In this document: piece after piece, positions 1-7,369 of the stretch
Numbering within the stretch: position 1 is the stretch's first letter
Layout: every line of letters begins with the position of its first letter
From: a virus
Length of the DNA: 29,701 nt
Direction: 5' to 3' (one strand)
Virus record (IMG/VR): IMGVR_UViG_3300046167_000208
Location: 1 to 29,701 of that record
Program-made: the position numbers and the translations under genes
Notes under the pieces: model-generated
Database searches by the model: none
Seen by the model: only the letters and a program-made list of their open reading frames with translations
Told to the model about the DNA's origin: nothing

Positions 1-1673
1 CCAAGTCAGATCAGCACACGGTCACCGGCTTGCCCAATGACGCGACCAGATACTACTTCCTGCGTTCTGTAGACCATTCAGGGAACGGTTCGGTTTACAG
101 TTCTAGCGTTACTGCAACCACCCAAAAGATCACGCTAGATGACCTCGGTAGCGACGTGTCCGATGCCCTAGCCGGTAGTTCTGACACCGCTTACGGTGTG
201 CAACCAGTAGGCACCCTGCCATCCAGCGGGACGTATGTGGGCGAGATAGTGCTGCTGACCACGACGAATACGCTGTATGTCTGGACTGGCTCTGTTTGGT
301 CAGAGGACATATTTACTGCCTCATCGGTAGATCCCGGATCTATTACCGCTGCATCCTTCGCGGCAGGCATTGAGCCTATATCTGCGGTCAATAGCCTGCC
401 GTCGCCCACAGGGTATACAGGAAGCTCTCTCGTCTTCTTAACCACAGATAAGAAACTGTATCGCTACGACTCTACTGTTCCTGAATTCACAACGGCGATA
501 GCCACAGGTGACTTAGAGGGCACGATCCCGCCAGCTAACTTTGCTAGTGATCTGCGCCCTGTGGAAGTGGTTAGCTCCCTCCCCACTACAGATTTGACAG
601 AGGGGCGGGTGGTTATCCTGACCACTGACAACGACAAACTGTATCGTTACACAGGCAGCGCGTGGACTAAGGCTATCAGCGCAGCAGACATGGATGACCA
701 AATCACCGCTGGTCAAATCGCAACAGACGCAGTCACGGCTGGAACCATCGAAGCTGGGGCGATTTCTACAGGGAAGCTAGACGCGGGAGCGGTCACGGCT
801 GCGAAGGTCGATGTGGACGAACTGTTTGCTAATACAGCCGTCATTGGTGCCATTCAAGCCTCTTCTATTACGACTGCTGCCATCGTGTCTACGATTGGTG
901 ACTTTGAGTTTATAGAGTCGGATAACATCGCAACCGACGCGATAACCGCAGGTAAAATTGACGCTTCAGCCGTAGACACTCGGGAGTTAAAGACGAACGC
1001 GGTCACTGCAGGGAAAATTGATGTATCACAATTGTCGGCTATCTCAGCGGATGTAGGGACGATTACGGCAGGCACAATCAACGCCGATGTCATCAAGCTA
1101 GACAATTTAACAATGGATACTGACGCCAATAATAATCTTGTAATCAAGAATTCTGGTGTCGATTCGGTGCAGATCAAGCCAAACGCCCTAGGGACAACTA
1201 AGGGCGACTTCACCGCTTCACAAACTGCGGAACAGTACACAGCAGACTTTACTGATTTTTTAGCTTCTGATCCTCCTTACAAATACGGAACTACAACCCT
1301 TGAAGAAATCGCCGGTTTTACATTCACGACCCCGCTGACAACTTCAGACACTTTGCAGTACATCATCCAAAGCGATTCTTTTGCGAATGGTACAGCGTTT
1401 TCGTACTCGCAGGCCATGCTAGTTTTGCACGTCCAGAGGACGAACAGCCTTGGTCAAGCGTATGACATAAACGGAACGCGGGCTGGTGATGATAATTTCT
1501 ATTCCGAAGTCATCTTGCTTGGCTCTAAAGCTACTGGGGTTCACAGATTGGCCGCTGCTCGGGATTTAAGGGGTGGAAGTACGGTTTATATCAAGCTCTA
1601 TGGTTATCAAAAGGGTATTTCTAATCCGAGTTGGAAAAATACCTTAGCAGGGGTGGAGGCTTTAGCCAGATGA
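1..1673 (+). CDS. Tail tip / central tail fibre protein (lambda gpJ-like), C-terminal part
   Basis: This is the continuation of the frame that is open at the last base of the window; codons begin at base 3, so no real start codon lies here. The first residues finish a fibronectin type III-like domain (RYYFLRSVD, then GNGSVYS). Next come three degenerate copies of a unit of about 61 residues, marked by SLP, LTTD and LYRY (roughly bases 196-735). After that there are many short repeats of the type ITAGKIDA (bases about 700-1110), which suggest a trimeric beta-rich shaft. The last 150 residues form a globular end. In lambda-like phages gpJ sits at the tail tip and recognises the host receptor; the extreme C-terminus is the likely specificity part. 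The stop codon overlaps the next gene as ATGA. Confidence 0.9.
   Translation, partial: KSDQHTVTGLPNDATRYYFLRSVDHSGNGSVYSSSVTATTQKITLDDLGSDVSDALAGSSDTAYGVQPVGTLPSSGTYVGEIVLLTTTNTLYVWTGSVWSEDIFTASSVDPGSITAASFAAGIEPISAVNSLPSPTGYTGSSLVFLTTDKKLYRYDSTVPEFTTAIATGDLEGTIPPANFASDLRPVEVVSSLPTTDLTEGRVVILTTDNDKLYRYTGSAWTKAISAADMDDQITAGQIATDAVTAGTIEAGAISTGKLDAGAVTAAKVDVDELFANTAVIGAIQASSITTAAIVSTIGDFEFIESDNIATDAITAGKIDASAVDTRELKTNAVTAGKIDVSQLSAISADVGTITAGTINADVIKLDNLTMDTDANNNLVIKNSGVDSVQIKPNALGTTKGDFTASQTAEQYTADFTDFLASDPPYKYGTTTLEEIAGFTFTTPLTTSDTLQYIIQSDSFANGTAFSYSQAMLVLHVQRTNSLGQAYDINGTRAGDDNFYSEVILLGSKATGVHRLAAARDLRGGSTVYIKLYGYQKGISNPSWKNTLAGVEALAR
196..735 (+). repeat. Three tandem degenerate protein repeats (about 61 residues each) in the tail tip protein
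   Basis: The unit has the pattern P-x-x-x-V-x-SLP, a Gly-turn, V-x-LTTD, LY-x-Y/W, then a Ser/Trp/Thr tail and an Ala-Ser/Asp-rich linker. Copies start near bases 196, 376 and 556. They differ strongly at the DNA level, so this is an old duplication rather than a recent one. Boundaries are approximate. Confidence 0.65.
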
Positions 1674-1903
1674 CGTACTACCGAAGGCCCGATAGAACGC
1701 TAGTCGTAGATTATCAGCAGTTGAACTCTACCCGCAGGAATGAAGCCTTAGCAGAAACCGACTGGACGCAGGCAAATGACTCGCCCCTCTCAGGCGCGGA
1801 TCAGCTAAAATACCGCACATATCGGCAATCCCTACGCGACCTAACAACGCATGAAAACTGGCCTGAGCTTCGAGCAGAAGACTGGCCCACACTGGAGAAC
1901 TAA
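1670..1903 (+). CDS. Tail fibre assembly chaperone-like protein (Phage_tail_APC type)
   Basis: A 77-residue protein starting MTYYRRPD. The C-terminal half has the order NEALAETDWTQANDSPLS, then YRQSLRDL, then a WP motif near the end (EDWPTLEN). This is the layout of the small tail assembly chaperones found beside phage tail fibres (R/D-W-TQ, plus LRD, plus W-P). I chose the ATG at 1670 because it overlaps the tail-tip stop codon as ATGA and has a GGAGG about ten bases upstream inside the tail-tip gene. Such proteins help fold or trimerise the fibre and are usually absent from the virion. The fibre gene follows directly, which fits this role. Confidence 0.75.
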   Translation: MTYYRRPDRTLVVDYQQLNSTRRNEALAETDWTQANDSPLSGADQLKYRTYRQSLRDLTTHENWPELRAEDWPTLEN

Positions 1904-3703
1904 ATGGCAACTCAGGTACAGTTCCGAAGAGGAAGCACGACACAGCACAACTCGTTCACCGGCGCTACCGGCGAGATCAGCGTTAACACTTCCACAGAAA
2001 CGCTGCATGTCCATGACGGTTCTACTGCCGGTGGCTTCCCGTTAGCAAGGGCAGACGGCAACAACGTCTCAAATTGGAGCGTAACGAACGTCGATGTGTC
2101 TGGCGCCTACGAGATGGACGGCACCACTATCATCAATACTAGCAGGCAGTTCGTCGGTGCTGGGCTACAGGTTGATACAACTGGTTCTAACGCTATTGAT
2201 TTCCAGATTGTTGATAGCCAAGCAGATGTTGGTTTCAACGGTGCTCGAATTGACTACACGAGCACAGGAAGCCAGACCCTAAGTGCTGACAGGGCTAAAG
2301 TCGCCTTATCCATCACCTCCGAAAGCGACGTTGCAGGGGGCGACACGGCTAACGAGCACCGGCTACATGGCATTCGGGCGATTACAAAAGCCACGGGCGA
2401 CTCGGACTTAATCTACGGCATCTACAACAGCGCCGAGGCAGAACAAACCACTGGAACCGTGTCTGCGCTACACGGAGCCTACAATCAAGCAGTCGCTGAC
2501 GCTGCTGCTGGGCAGATTACGAACAGTTACGGTTCATACAATCTAGCGAATCTATCTGCTAGTTCTGGCACGACCATCACAACCGCTTACGGTTCTTTTA
2601 GCATAGCTAATTTTTCTGTCACGCAAGAGTCCGACGTTACAAGAATGGTTGGCGCTTACGGTGAGATTCAAGTCGCGGCCTCGACAGGCCAAACGATAAC
2701 AAATGCGATGTGTATGGAGGCGCAGTTCGACAACAATTCTATTGGCGCTACGACAATAACCAACGGCTATCTGTTCTTCGGAAACTATACAGGCACTCTG
2801 CCCAGCAATGCGTGGGGCTTGTATATCAATGATAATGTCGATAGCTTCACTGCTGGCGGTTTTCTTTTTGGTGGAACTGACGTAACGCCTTGGAACAACA
2901 CAGGAACCGCTGACGGAGCTTACATTTCAGCGGAGGGACGCATCGGTGCGGCTAGTGTTAACAATTCGCCCATCGACGTGAACAGGTTGAGCAGCCGTGG
3001 CTCTATCATCCGCGCAAGGTTTAACGGCACTGAGGTCGGCAGTATTGCTTCTTTCGACCAAGGCGGGGTGGAGCGGGTTAGCTTCATCAACACAGATGAC
3101 AACGGTTTTGGAATCAGGCGAAGTGATTCCAACACCTATCAAATTGTGCCTATCGTAGCCGATGCCACTATCGCAACAGCCGACGCTGACTTAGGCCACG
3201 GAGATGCTCCTTGGCAAAATCTTCACTTGCACGGCGGAGTGTATTTTGATGGCGACACAGCAACGAATAAGCTGGACGCTTACGAAGAAGGGACGTGGAC
3301 GCCGACTTACACGACTTCCAACAGTGACGGGACGTTTACTTACGACGTTATACAGAAAGGATATTACACGTTGATAGGTAACGTGGTTCATGCGTCGTTC
3401 AGGCTGAGAACTGATGCTGTGAGCGGGGTCAGTGGAAACTTGTTAATCAGTGGTTTGCCATTCGCGGCAAAAAATGTGACTGGCGCAGGACAAGGTGGCT
3501 CACTTGTTGTTGGGCGAGCGTTCAACTTCGGAACCAATTATCCGGTTGGCGGTTATGTTTCGGACAACGCAGCAACAATCAGTGTCCAAGCATTGACATC
3601 GCTGAATGCAAACCCCGTCACAGCAGCCGCTGACATTTTGATAGTAGCCACTTCCGGCAACAAAAATGACCTGATGGCTCACATCGTATACGTAAAAGCA
3701 TAG
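1904..3703 (+). CDS. Tail fibre / receptor-binding protein
   Basis: A 599-residue protein. Residues 1-45 (TQVQFRRGS, then HDGSTAGGFPLA) match the N-terminal attachment module common in phage tail fibres. The middle has recurring AYGSYN-like motifs about 20-25 residues apart (residues about 165-300), consistent with a beta-helical or beta-prism shaft. From about residue 460 an EEGTWTPTYT segment, followed by a G-YY-x-LIGN-x-V pattern, marks a C-terminal domain seen in many fibre tips. It begins on the base after the preceding stop codon. It probably binds the cell surface. No peptidase or lyase catalytic motif was recognised. Confidence 0.85.
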   Translation: MATQVQFRRGSTTQHNSFTGATGEISVNTSTETLHVHDGSTAGGFPLARADGNNVSNWSVTNVDVSGAYEMDGTTIINTSRQFVGAGLQVDTTGSNAIDFQIVDSQADVGFNGARIDYTSTGSQTLSADRAKVALSITSESDVAGGDTANEHRLHGIRAITKATGDSDLIYGIYNSAEAEQTTGTVSALHGAYNQAVADAAAGQITNSYGSYNLANLSASSGTTITTAYGSFSIANFSVTQESDVTRMVGAYGEIQVAASTGQTITNAMCMEAQFDNNSIGATTITNGYLFFGNYTGTLPSNAWGLYINDNVDSFTAGGFLFGGTDVTPWNNTGTADGAYISAEGRIGAASVNNSPIDVNRLSSRGSIIRARFNGTEVGSIASFDQGGVERVSFINTDDNGFGIRRSDSNTYQIVPIVADATIATADADLGHGDAPWQNLHLHGGVYFDGDTATNKLDAYEEGTWTPTYTTSNSDGTFTYDVIQKGYYTLIGNVVHASFRLRTDAVSGVSGNLLISGLPFAAKNVTGAGQGGSLVVGRAFNFGTNYPVGGYVSDNAATISVQALTSLNANPVTAAADILIVATSGNKNDLMAHIVYVKA

Positions 3704-3712
3704 GAGAAAAAC

Positions 3713-3964
3713 ATGCTGACAGAATCAACCGAGACAGACAAAGTAGAAATCACCACCCACCCGCAGTGGAAAATGGTGGGAGTGAGGACGGCAACCGTCG
3801 TTTACCGCGACGACGTGGAAATTTCGCGCAGCAACCACAGGAAGGTGATTAGCCCGATTGACGATTGGAGTGCCGAGCCTGCCGACGTTCAAGCAATCTG
3901 CAATCTGTACCACGATGCCGATGCTGTCGCTGCGTTCCAAGCAGCTCACTCAGCTACCGAATAA
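3713..3964 (+). CDS. Hypothetical protein, 83 residues
   Basis: A small acidic protein with no transmembrane segment, preceded by an AGGAG site six bases before the ATG. I do not recognise a domain. The middle (WKMVGVRTATVVYRDDVEI) looks like a beta-hairpin and the C-terminus (DVQAICNLYHDADAVAAFQAAH) is helical. It sits between the tail fibre and small membrane proteins, so it could belong to fibre assembly or to lysis, but the sequence does not decide this. Confidence 0.7.
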   Translation: MLTESTETDKVEITTHPQWKMVGVRTATVVYRDDVEISRSNHRKVISPIDDWSAEPADVQAICNLYHDADAVAAFQAAHSATE

Positions 3965-3975
3965 AGGCGTTTGTC

Positions 3976-4182
3976 ATGTCTGACAGAGCGGAACAAGCGT
4001 TAGAGAAGATCGCCAAGCATGAGCAAGAGTGCGCCCAACGGTGGGGTGAGGCTTTGGTTGAACTGCGGGAACTACGCAAGGCTACTGATGCCCACGCTCT
4101 GCGGTGGGAGAAGTTGGCGTGGCTGGTTGTGGCATCTGCTGTGACTGGTGTGGTCACTGTCGTAGTTAGCAATCTCCAGTGA
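3976..4182 (+). CDS. Small membrane protein, XhlA/holin-accessory-like
   Basis: A 68-residue protein. Residues 1-45 form a charged helix (EKIAKHEQECAQRW, then ELRELRKA). A single transmembrane segment follows near residues 46-66 (LAWLVVASAVTGVVTVVVS). An N-terminal coiled coil plus one C-terminal membrane helix is the layout of XhlA-type haemolysin or holin-accessory proteins. I chose the ATG at 3976, which has an AAAGGCG ribosome site; longer in-frame versions read back into the preceding gene. Its stop overlaps the next GTG start as GTGA. A second, better holin candidate lies near 13.6 kb, so a lysis role is inference. Confidence 0.65.
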   Translation: MSDRAEQALEKIAKHEQECAQRWGEALVELRELRKATDAHALRWEKLAWLVVASAVTGVVTVVVSNLQ

Positions 4183-4622
4183 TTCTTGAGGCTGTTGCAG
4201 CGGTAACGACTGCCTGCAAAGCCTTGGAAATGGCTGCGGGAGCGGCTAACAACATAGAGTCACTGGGTGTCTTCATAGGGCGCATGGGGGCCGCAGAATT
4301 CGACCTACAGCGAGCCAAGAACCAAACCAGAAGCATGAACGAGGCCGAGGCTGCAAAAGCGGTCATGGCCGAAGAGATGGTTCGCCAATCTAGAGAAAAC
4401 ATTTACAACGTGTTCCTAGCTACAAATCGGCTGGATTTGTGGAACGACATGCAAAGGAAGATGGCCGAAGCTAGGAAGGCTCGACAGGAAGAAATCAAGC
4501 GGCAAGAATTAGCTGCCAAGAAGCGCAAAAAGCAGATGATCGAGGTGTTGATCGTTTTGGCTATCGCCCTTGGATTGGTTCCCGTCGCTATTGCGTTGGT
4601 GGTCTGGTGGGCTACGTCTTAG
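4179..4622 (+). CDS. Hypothetical protein with N-terminal amphipathic region, long helix and C-terminal membrane segment
   Basis: A 147-residue protein starting at a GTG that overlaps the previous stop. The N-terminal 40 residues are Ala-rich (EAVAAVTTACKALEMAAGAA), residues 45-115 are a highly charged helix, and residues about 119-145 are a strongly hydrophobic membrane segment after a KKRKK cluster. From memory, proteins with this layout are conserved unknowns in marine T4-like and T7-like phages; this was not verified. Possible roles include a virion-internal membrane protein or a lysis accessory protein. Confidence 0.65.
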   Translation: MILEAVAAVTTACKALEMAAGAANNIESLGVFIGRMGAAEFDLQRAKNQTRSMNEAEAAKAVMAEEMVRQSRENIYNVFLATNRLDLWNDMQRKMAEARKARQEEIKRQELAAKKRKKQMIEVLIVLAIALGLVPVAIALVVWWATS

Positions 4623-4624
4623 CC

Positions 4625-4672
4625 ATGATCGCTGGAATCTTGCTAGCCGTCTGGCTGGCCTACACAATTTGA
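4625..4672 (+). CDS. Possible 15-residue membrane peptide
   Basis: A very short frame, MIAGILLAVWLAYTI, fills the gap between the preceding stop and the next gene. All of it is hydrophobic enough to be one short membrane helix. There is no clear ribosome site of its own, but translational coupling to the gene ending at 4622 is possible. It could equally be chance. Confidence 0.25.
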   Translation: MIAGILLAVWLAYTI

Positions 4673-4679
4673 GGCAACC

Positions 4680-5390
4680 ATGTACCAATACCATCAGCAA
4701 AGACCCACTCCCCACCTATTGTTTGACGTTGCACAAGGTAAAATGTGGGATCAGCGAGCCGTTAACATCTTCGGATTCAACACCCTAGTCGGAACTTCGT
4801 TTGAGACGCTCTGGAACGACGGTGCAACGTATGTATTCCCCTCATCAGCTGTTGCTATGGATCTGGTTTCAACCAGCGCCAGCGACACTATGGGCGTTCT
4901 GGTGAGCGGCCTAGATGCGAACTACAACGAGATCAGCGAAACAGTGACTTTGACGGGTACGGTAGCGGTGACAACCTCTGCCAGTTTTCTACGCATCAAC
5001 TCGGCTATCATCCTTGGTGGACAGAACGCGGGTGATATCTCCATAAGTAACGGAGGCACCACCTACGCTTTCATCGGCACCAACTTGGGAACGACGCAGG
5101 CCTGTATCTACACAGTCCCAGCCGGTCATTCGCTGTACATCTTCCGCATAGACTTCAACAGTGCGACAGCTAACCCAAACAAGTACCTGACAGTGAGAAA
5201 CAAGCTAGCCAATGACACAGGGAGAGTGCTACACGTTGCAGAGGCGACATTCTCTACCAGTCAGGTAAGCTATGACCGTCAGGTGCCGTTCAAGATAGCG
5301 GAAAAGACTGACTTTGAATTCCAAGCGAAGTCCAGCAGTGGTGACAATGAAGTTGCTGTCTTCGTGGAATGCGTGTTGATCAAAAACTAG
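4680..5390 (+). CDS. Putative virion structural protein, beta-rich
   Basis: A 236-residue protein with no signal peptide, rich in Ser/Thr/Gly and beta strands. The segment FGFNTLVGTSFETLWNDG, followed by a YVFPSSAVAMDLVSTS-like strand, and DANYNEISETVTLTGT resembles a family of uncharacterised virion proteins that I recall from cyanophages and other marine phages. The C-terminal half (VPAGHSLYIFRIDF, later QVPFKIAEKTDFEF) looks like a jelly-roll or decoration fold. Its place after tail genes and before a small helical protein fits a structural role, but head versus tail location is not evident. Confidence 0.6.
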   Translation: MYQYHQQRPTPHLLFDVAQGKMWDQRAVNIFGFNTLVGTSFETLWNDGATYVFPSSAVAMDLVSTSASDTMGVLVSGLDANYNEISETVTLTGTVAVTTSASFLRINSAIILGGQNAGDISISNGGTTYAFIGTNLGTTQACIYTVPAGHSLYIFRIDFNSATANPNKYLTVRNKLANDTGRVLHVAEATFSTSQVSYDRQVPFKIAEKTDFEFQAKSSSGDNEVAVFVECVLIKN

Positions 5391-5399
5391 GAGAATTGA

Positions 5400-5594
5400 A
5401 TGATCACAATTGATGGCGTTGAATACACAGAAGAAGAATTGACTGATGATGCGAAGCAGCGCGTCCGCAGAATTGCGGCACACCGCGAACAACTATTGGA
5501 GGCTATCATGCGTCAGCAAGAGCTAGAGCAACTGATAACTTTCCAAGCGCAGTTAATCAAGCAGATTATGAAACCATCCGAGGAAGACGAATAG
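5400..5594 (+). CDS. Small helical hypothetical protein (DUF6447-like)
   Basis: A 64-residue protein beginning MITIDGVEYTEEELTDDAK and then a long helix that is probably a coiled coil (AAHREQLLEAIMRQQELEQL). A clear AGGAGA ribosome site precedes the ATG. The I-T-I-D/N-G-x-EY start followed by a coiled coil recalls the DUF6447 group of small phage proteins; function unknown. It is the last gene of the rightward unit, and its stop codon overlaps the left edge of the parS-like palindrome. Confidence 0.65.
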   Translation: MITIDGVEYTEEELTDDAKQRVRRIAAHREQLLEAIMRQQELEQLITFQAQLIKQIMKPSEEDE

Positions 5595-5608
5595 TTCCAC
5601 GTGGAACA
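5593..5608. other. parS-like palindrome (possible host ParB binding site)
   Basis: The 16-mer AGTTCCACGTGGAACA contains the perfect 14-base palindrome GTTCCACGTGGAAC. Known chromosomal parS sites have the form TGTTTCACGTGAAACA, with TGTTCCACGTGGAACA as a common variant in pseudomonads; this site differs from that variant at one edge base. It lies between two converging genes and touches both stop codons. No T-run follows on either strand, so it does not look like an intrinsic terminator. Binding by host ParB is inference. Confidence 0.6.
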
Positions 5609-5890
5609 CTAGGCTAAGTTGGTGGGAGAGGGCCAAGATGTCCTCTTTACCAGCAGATGCACCTTGTACCGTGTCACGCCCAACTCGTCAGCAATCCAAC
5701 GCGTCGATAATCCCGCTCGTTGCCATTCCCATATCTGACGCTTCGTGGCCTCGCTGAATGGGGCACTGACATTGGCAAGCCGATAGTCCAAGTATTCTCT
5801 TTGCAGTCTTTCCTGCGCTTTGATCGCACGATAGAACATATCTACCGGCTCTTCTTGAAGCTCGTATGCCTTTGGTGACACTTCTGGCAT
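5609..5890 (-). CDS. Small helix-turn-helix protein
   Basis: A protein of up to 93 residues. The C-terminal half has a resolvase-type helix-turn-helix: a helix with IWEWQRAGLSTRWIADELGV and a recognition helix TRYKVHLLVKR. The N-terminal half is a charged helix. The start is uncertain. The ATG at 5890 overlaps the upstream gene by 49 bases, whereas an internal ATG at 5839 lies two bases past the upstream stop and gives 76 residues. It is the last gene of the leftward unit. A regulatory or site-binding role is likely, but the target is unknown. Confidence 0.65.
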   Translation of the reverse strand: MPEVSPKAYELQEEPVDMFYRAIKAQERLQREYLDYRLANVSAPFSEATKRQIWEWQRAGLSTRWIADELGVTRYKVHLLVKRTSWPSPTNLA

Positions 5891-6033
5891 CTTCTTGTTA
5901 TACCCTTTGTGAGTTCCTTGGCCTCAAATAACCCCTTACAGTTCATGCACACTTGCATATCGCGCGGCACACCGTAGGGAAGTCGCGTGATCTGCCCTCC
6001 TTCTTCAAGAAATTTCTTGACGGCTTCGTTCAT
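5842..6033 (-). CDS. Small zinc-ribbon-like protein
   Basis: A 63-residue protein with two CxxC pairs (CMNC and CQKC) spaced about 20 residues apart, followed by a basic tail (RHTSFKKSR). This is consistent with one treble-clef or zinc-ribbon site. It starts at an ATG that overlaps the upstream stop as ATGA, so it is translationally coupled. Function unknown; nucleic-acid or protein binding is likely from the fold type alone. Confidence 0.6.
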   Translation of the reverse strand: MNEAVKKFLEEGGQITRLPYGVPRDMQVCMNCKGLFEAKELTKGITRRCQKCHQRHTSFKKSR

Positions 6034-6491
6034 CGCTGCCCCTCCCTTTGTGCTACAGCATAGCCCACTGAGCCTAGCTGCGCTTTCAACGGGTAATGCG
6101 CTAGATCCAAGCGTAACTTTTCTACCAATTGCTCAATCCAGCTAGGGATATTTTCTGGTCGCGACACTGGTTTCCCAGCATATTCAACACCGGCGAGATG
6201 TTCTAGTAGTCTTGTGGCTACAGTTTCCGAATCTGACGTTACATTAGTCTTGCCTTGCCCGTCCTCAGTCTTACTGCTGGAAAGCTTGTTAAGTTTCTTC
6301 CTGATGTCAGCCGGTGATGGGAACGCAGACTGTTCTTCAGTCAGCTGCCCTAATGCTTCAGTCATCAAGGATACGCTTTCTCGCGCAAAGGCTTGATAGT
6401 GCACTTTACCGAGTTCAGGCCAATCCCTTTTTTTGAAAGGGTGCAACGCGAACCATTGTTCGTAGAGCGCGGTGAATTCGTTTTTATCCAT
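6030..6491 (-). CDS. Hypothetical protein, possible replication accessory
   Basis: A 153-residue soluble helical protein with a strong GGGGAG ribosome site six bases before the ATG. The N-terminal region (YEQWFALHPFKKRDWPELGKV) and the segment SAFPSPADIRKKL are reminiscent of phage helicase-loader or replisome-organiser small proteins, which carry an FP-x-x-x-EIR-type motif. I could not confirm this. It lies in the same leftward unit as the annealase and the SSB-like protein, which fits a DNA-metabolism role. No catalytic motif was seen. Confidence 0.6.
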   Translation of the reverse strand: MDKNEFTALYEQWFALHPFKKRDWPELGKVHYQAFARESVSLMTEALGQLTEEQSAFPSPADIRKKLNKLSSSKTEDGQGKTNVTSDSETVATRLLEHLAGVEYAGKPVSRPENIPSWIEQLVEKLRLDLAHYPLKAQLGSVGYAVAQREGQR

Positions 6492-6698
6492 ATTTCTCCC
6501 CTGTTTGAATATCCATACTATGGGTCTTCATTTTTTTATAGGATATTTCGAGCCGTGAAATATCGCATTAAATGCCGCAGTCGGTCGCTTTGACGGTGAA
6601 TGTTGCGGGCCGTTAGCAAACGACCTATCTCTCATGCCCCAGAGGGGAGGCTGACGCTGCGGCTCGCCTGCCTGAATTACCCGCTGCGCAATAGTACC
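6492..6698 (-). other. Gap of about 200 bases in the leftward unit
   Basis: No confident gene lies here. On the minus strand a 35-residue frame (start 6635, stop 6528, beginning MRDRSFANGPQHSPSK) is preceded by a weak GGGG site; it has no recognisable features. The gap also holds a CCCCAGAGGGG hairpin (6637-6647) and a palindromic ATCCATACTATGG element (6510-6522) that recurs near 19727. This is probably an untranslated regulatory spacer. Confidence 0.4.
6510..6522. repeat. ATCCATA-S-TATGG palindromic element, copy 1
   Basis: The bases ATCCATACTATGG are an imperfect palindrome followed, after a few bases, by a T-run. A close copy (ATCCATAGTATGGAT, then CATTTTT) sits near 19726-19740, upstream of the scaffold promoter. 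On opposite strands the two share the 15-mer ATATCCATACTATGG. It could be an operator for a phage regulator. Confidence 0.45.
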
Positions 6699-6971
6699 CT
6701 AGAACGGGATGTCGTCATCAACCTCCGGTTCTTGTTGTGTAGCCTGTTGGGTTGGTTTCTTATCACCTCTGCCCCGCTGCACGTCTGCGTACCATTCACC
6801 TTTTTGATTGAGCTTAACCTCCATATTTATCCAACCGCCCTCCGTTTCCGTCGTTTGCAGCCAAGGAATCAGGCGATCCTTGTTGATGTTAATGCGAAAC
6901 TTAACCCAGTCAGGGGAGTTAGGCCAAGGCTCTTTGATGTATAGGCCGTCTGCAAATTCTTTATCGCTCAT
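6699..6971 (-). CDS. SSB-like protein with DDDIPF C-terminal tail
   Basis: A 90-residue protein. Residues 1-65 are beta-rich with several Trp residues (PWPNSPDWVKFRINI, then WLQTTETEGGWINMEVKL) and could be a minimal OB-like or ssDNA-binding module. Residues 66-84 are a Gln/Lys-rich linker, and the protein ends in VDDDIPF, the hallmark tip by which SSB recruits partner proteins. It is much shorter than bacterial SSB (about 170 residues), so it may be a divergent SSB or an SSB-tail mimic. I chose the ATG at 6971, which has a GGAG five bases upstream and overlaps the previous stop as ATGA; the longer frame lacks such support. Confidence 0.65.
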   Translation of the reverse strand: MSDKEFADGLYIKEPWPNSPDWVKFRININKDRLIPWLQTTETEGGWINMEVKLNQKGEWYADVQRGRGDKKPTQQATQQEPEVDDDIPF

Positions 6972-7369
6972 AGATACTCCAAAATAATCGTTGTCAGCGC
7001 CGCTGATATGGCGGCTATTGCAGCAACTAGCGCAACTTCGCGCCATCCTGCGTTAGATAGCGCCTCATACGGCTCTATTTGCGCCCTCTCGGGCGTTTTA
7101 TTGACGGGTTGGTGCAAATCCACAGGTTCCGCACTAAACGCGTCTGTTTGACGCATTACTGCGTTCGCCACTACAAACTTCTTTTTGCAATGTTCAGTCC
7201 TTTGCAACTGTTTGCGATTTTGCATGTTCGTCAGAGCTTTTTTTACCTGTTTGCTGGATGCCCTGATATTGCGTTCCCGCAGTCTTTTGTGAATGCCGTT
7301 GTACGCTAGCGGGCCTTCCGCCAGCAAGATTTCATAGATGTCCTTTGCGAACCCCCTGTTTGGTTTCAT
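6968..7369 (-). CDS. Winged-helix protein with C-terminal membrane segment
   Basis: A 133-residue protein. Residues 5-60 (DIYEILLAEGPLAYNGIHKRL, then SSKQVKKALTNMQNRKQLQR) look like a winged-helix DNA-binding domain. After a polar linker the C-terminus (REVALVAAIAAISAALTTII) forms one membrane helix. This combination would tether a DNA-binding domain to the inner membrane and is unusual for a replication unit. Both ends overlap neighbours as ATGA, so it is coupled to the annealase upstream and the SSB-like gene downstream. Confidence 0.6.
   Translation of the reverse strand: MKPNRGFAKDIYEILLAEGPLAYNGIHKRLRERNIRASSKQVKKALTNMQNRKQLQRTEHCKKKFVVANAVMRQTDAFSAEPVDLHQPVNKTPERAQIEPYEALSNAGWREVALVAAIAAISAALTTIILEYL

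Noticed and set aside
854-1240. Minus-strand frame of 128 codons in the tail tip gene
   Set aside because: It is opposite the short ITAG-type repeats and shows low-complexity Val/Ala/Ser translation, so it is a shadow.
5593-5608. Palindrome as a bidirectional terminator
   Set aside because: No T-run follows on either strand and the stem has no proper loop, so the parS-like reading fits better.
6600-6944. Plus-strand frame of 114 codons with hydrophobic stretches
   Set aside because: It is antisense to the SSB-like gene, whose DDDIPF tail and ribosome site support the minus strand.
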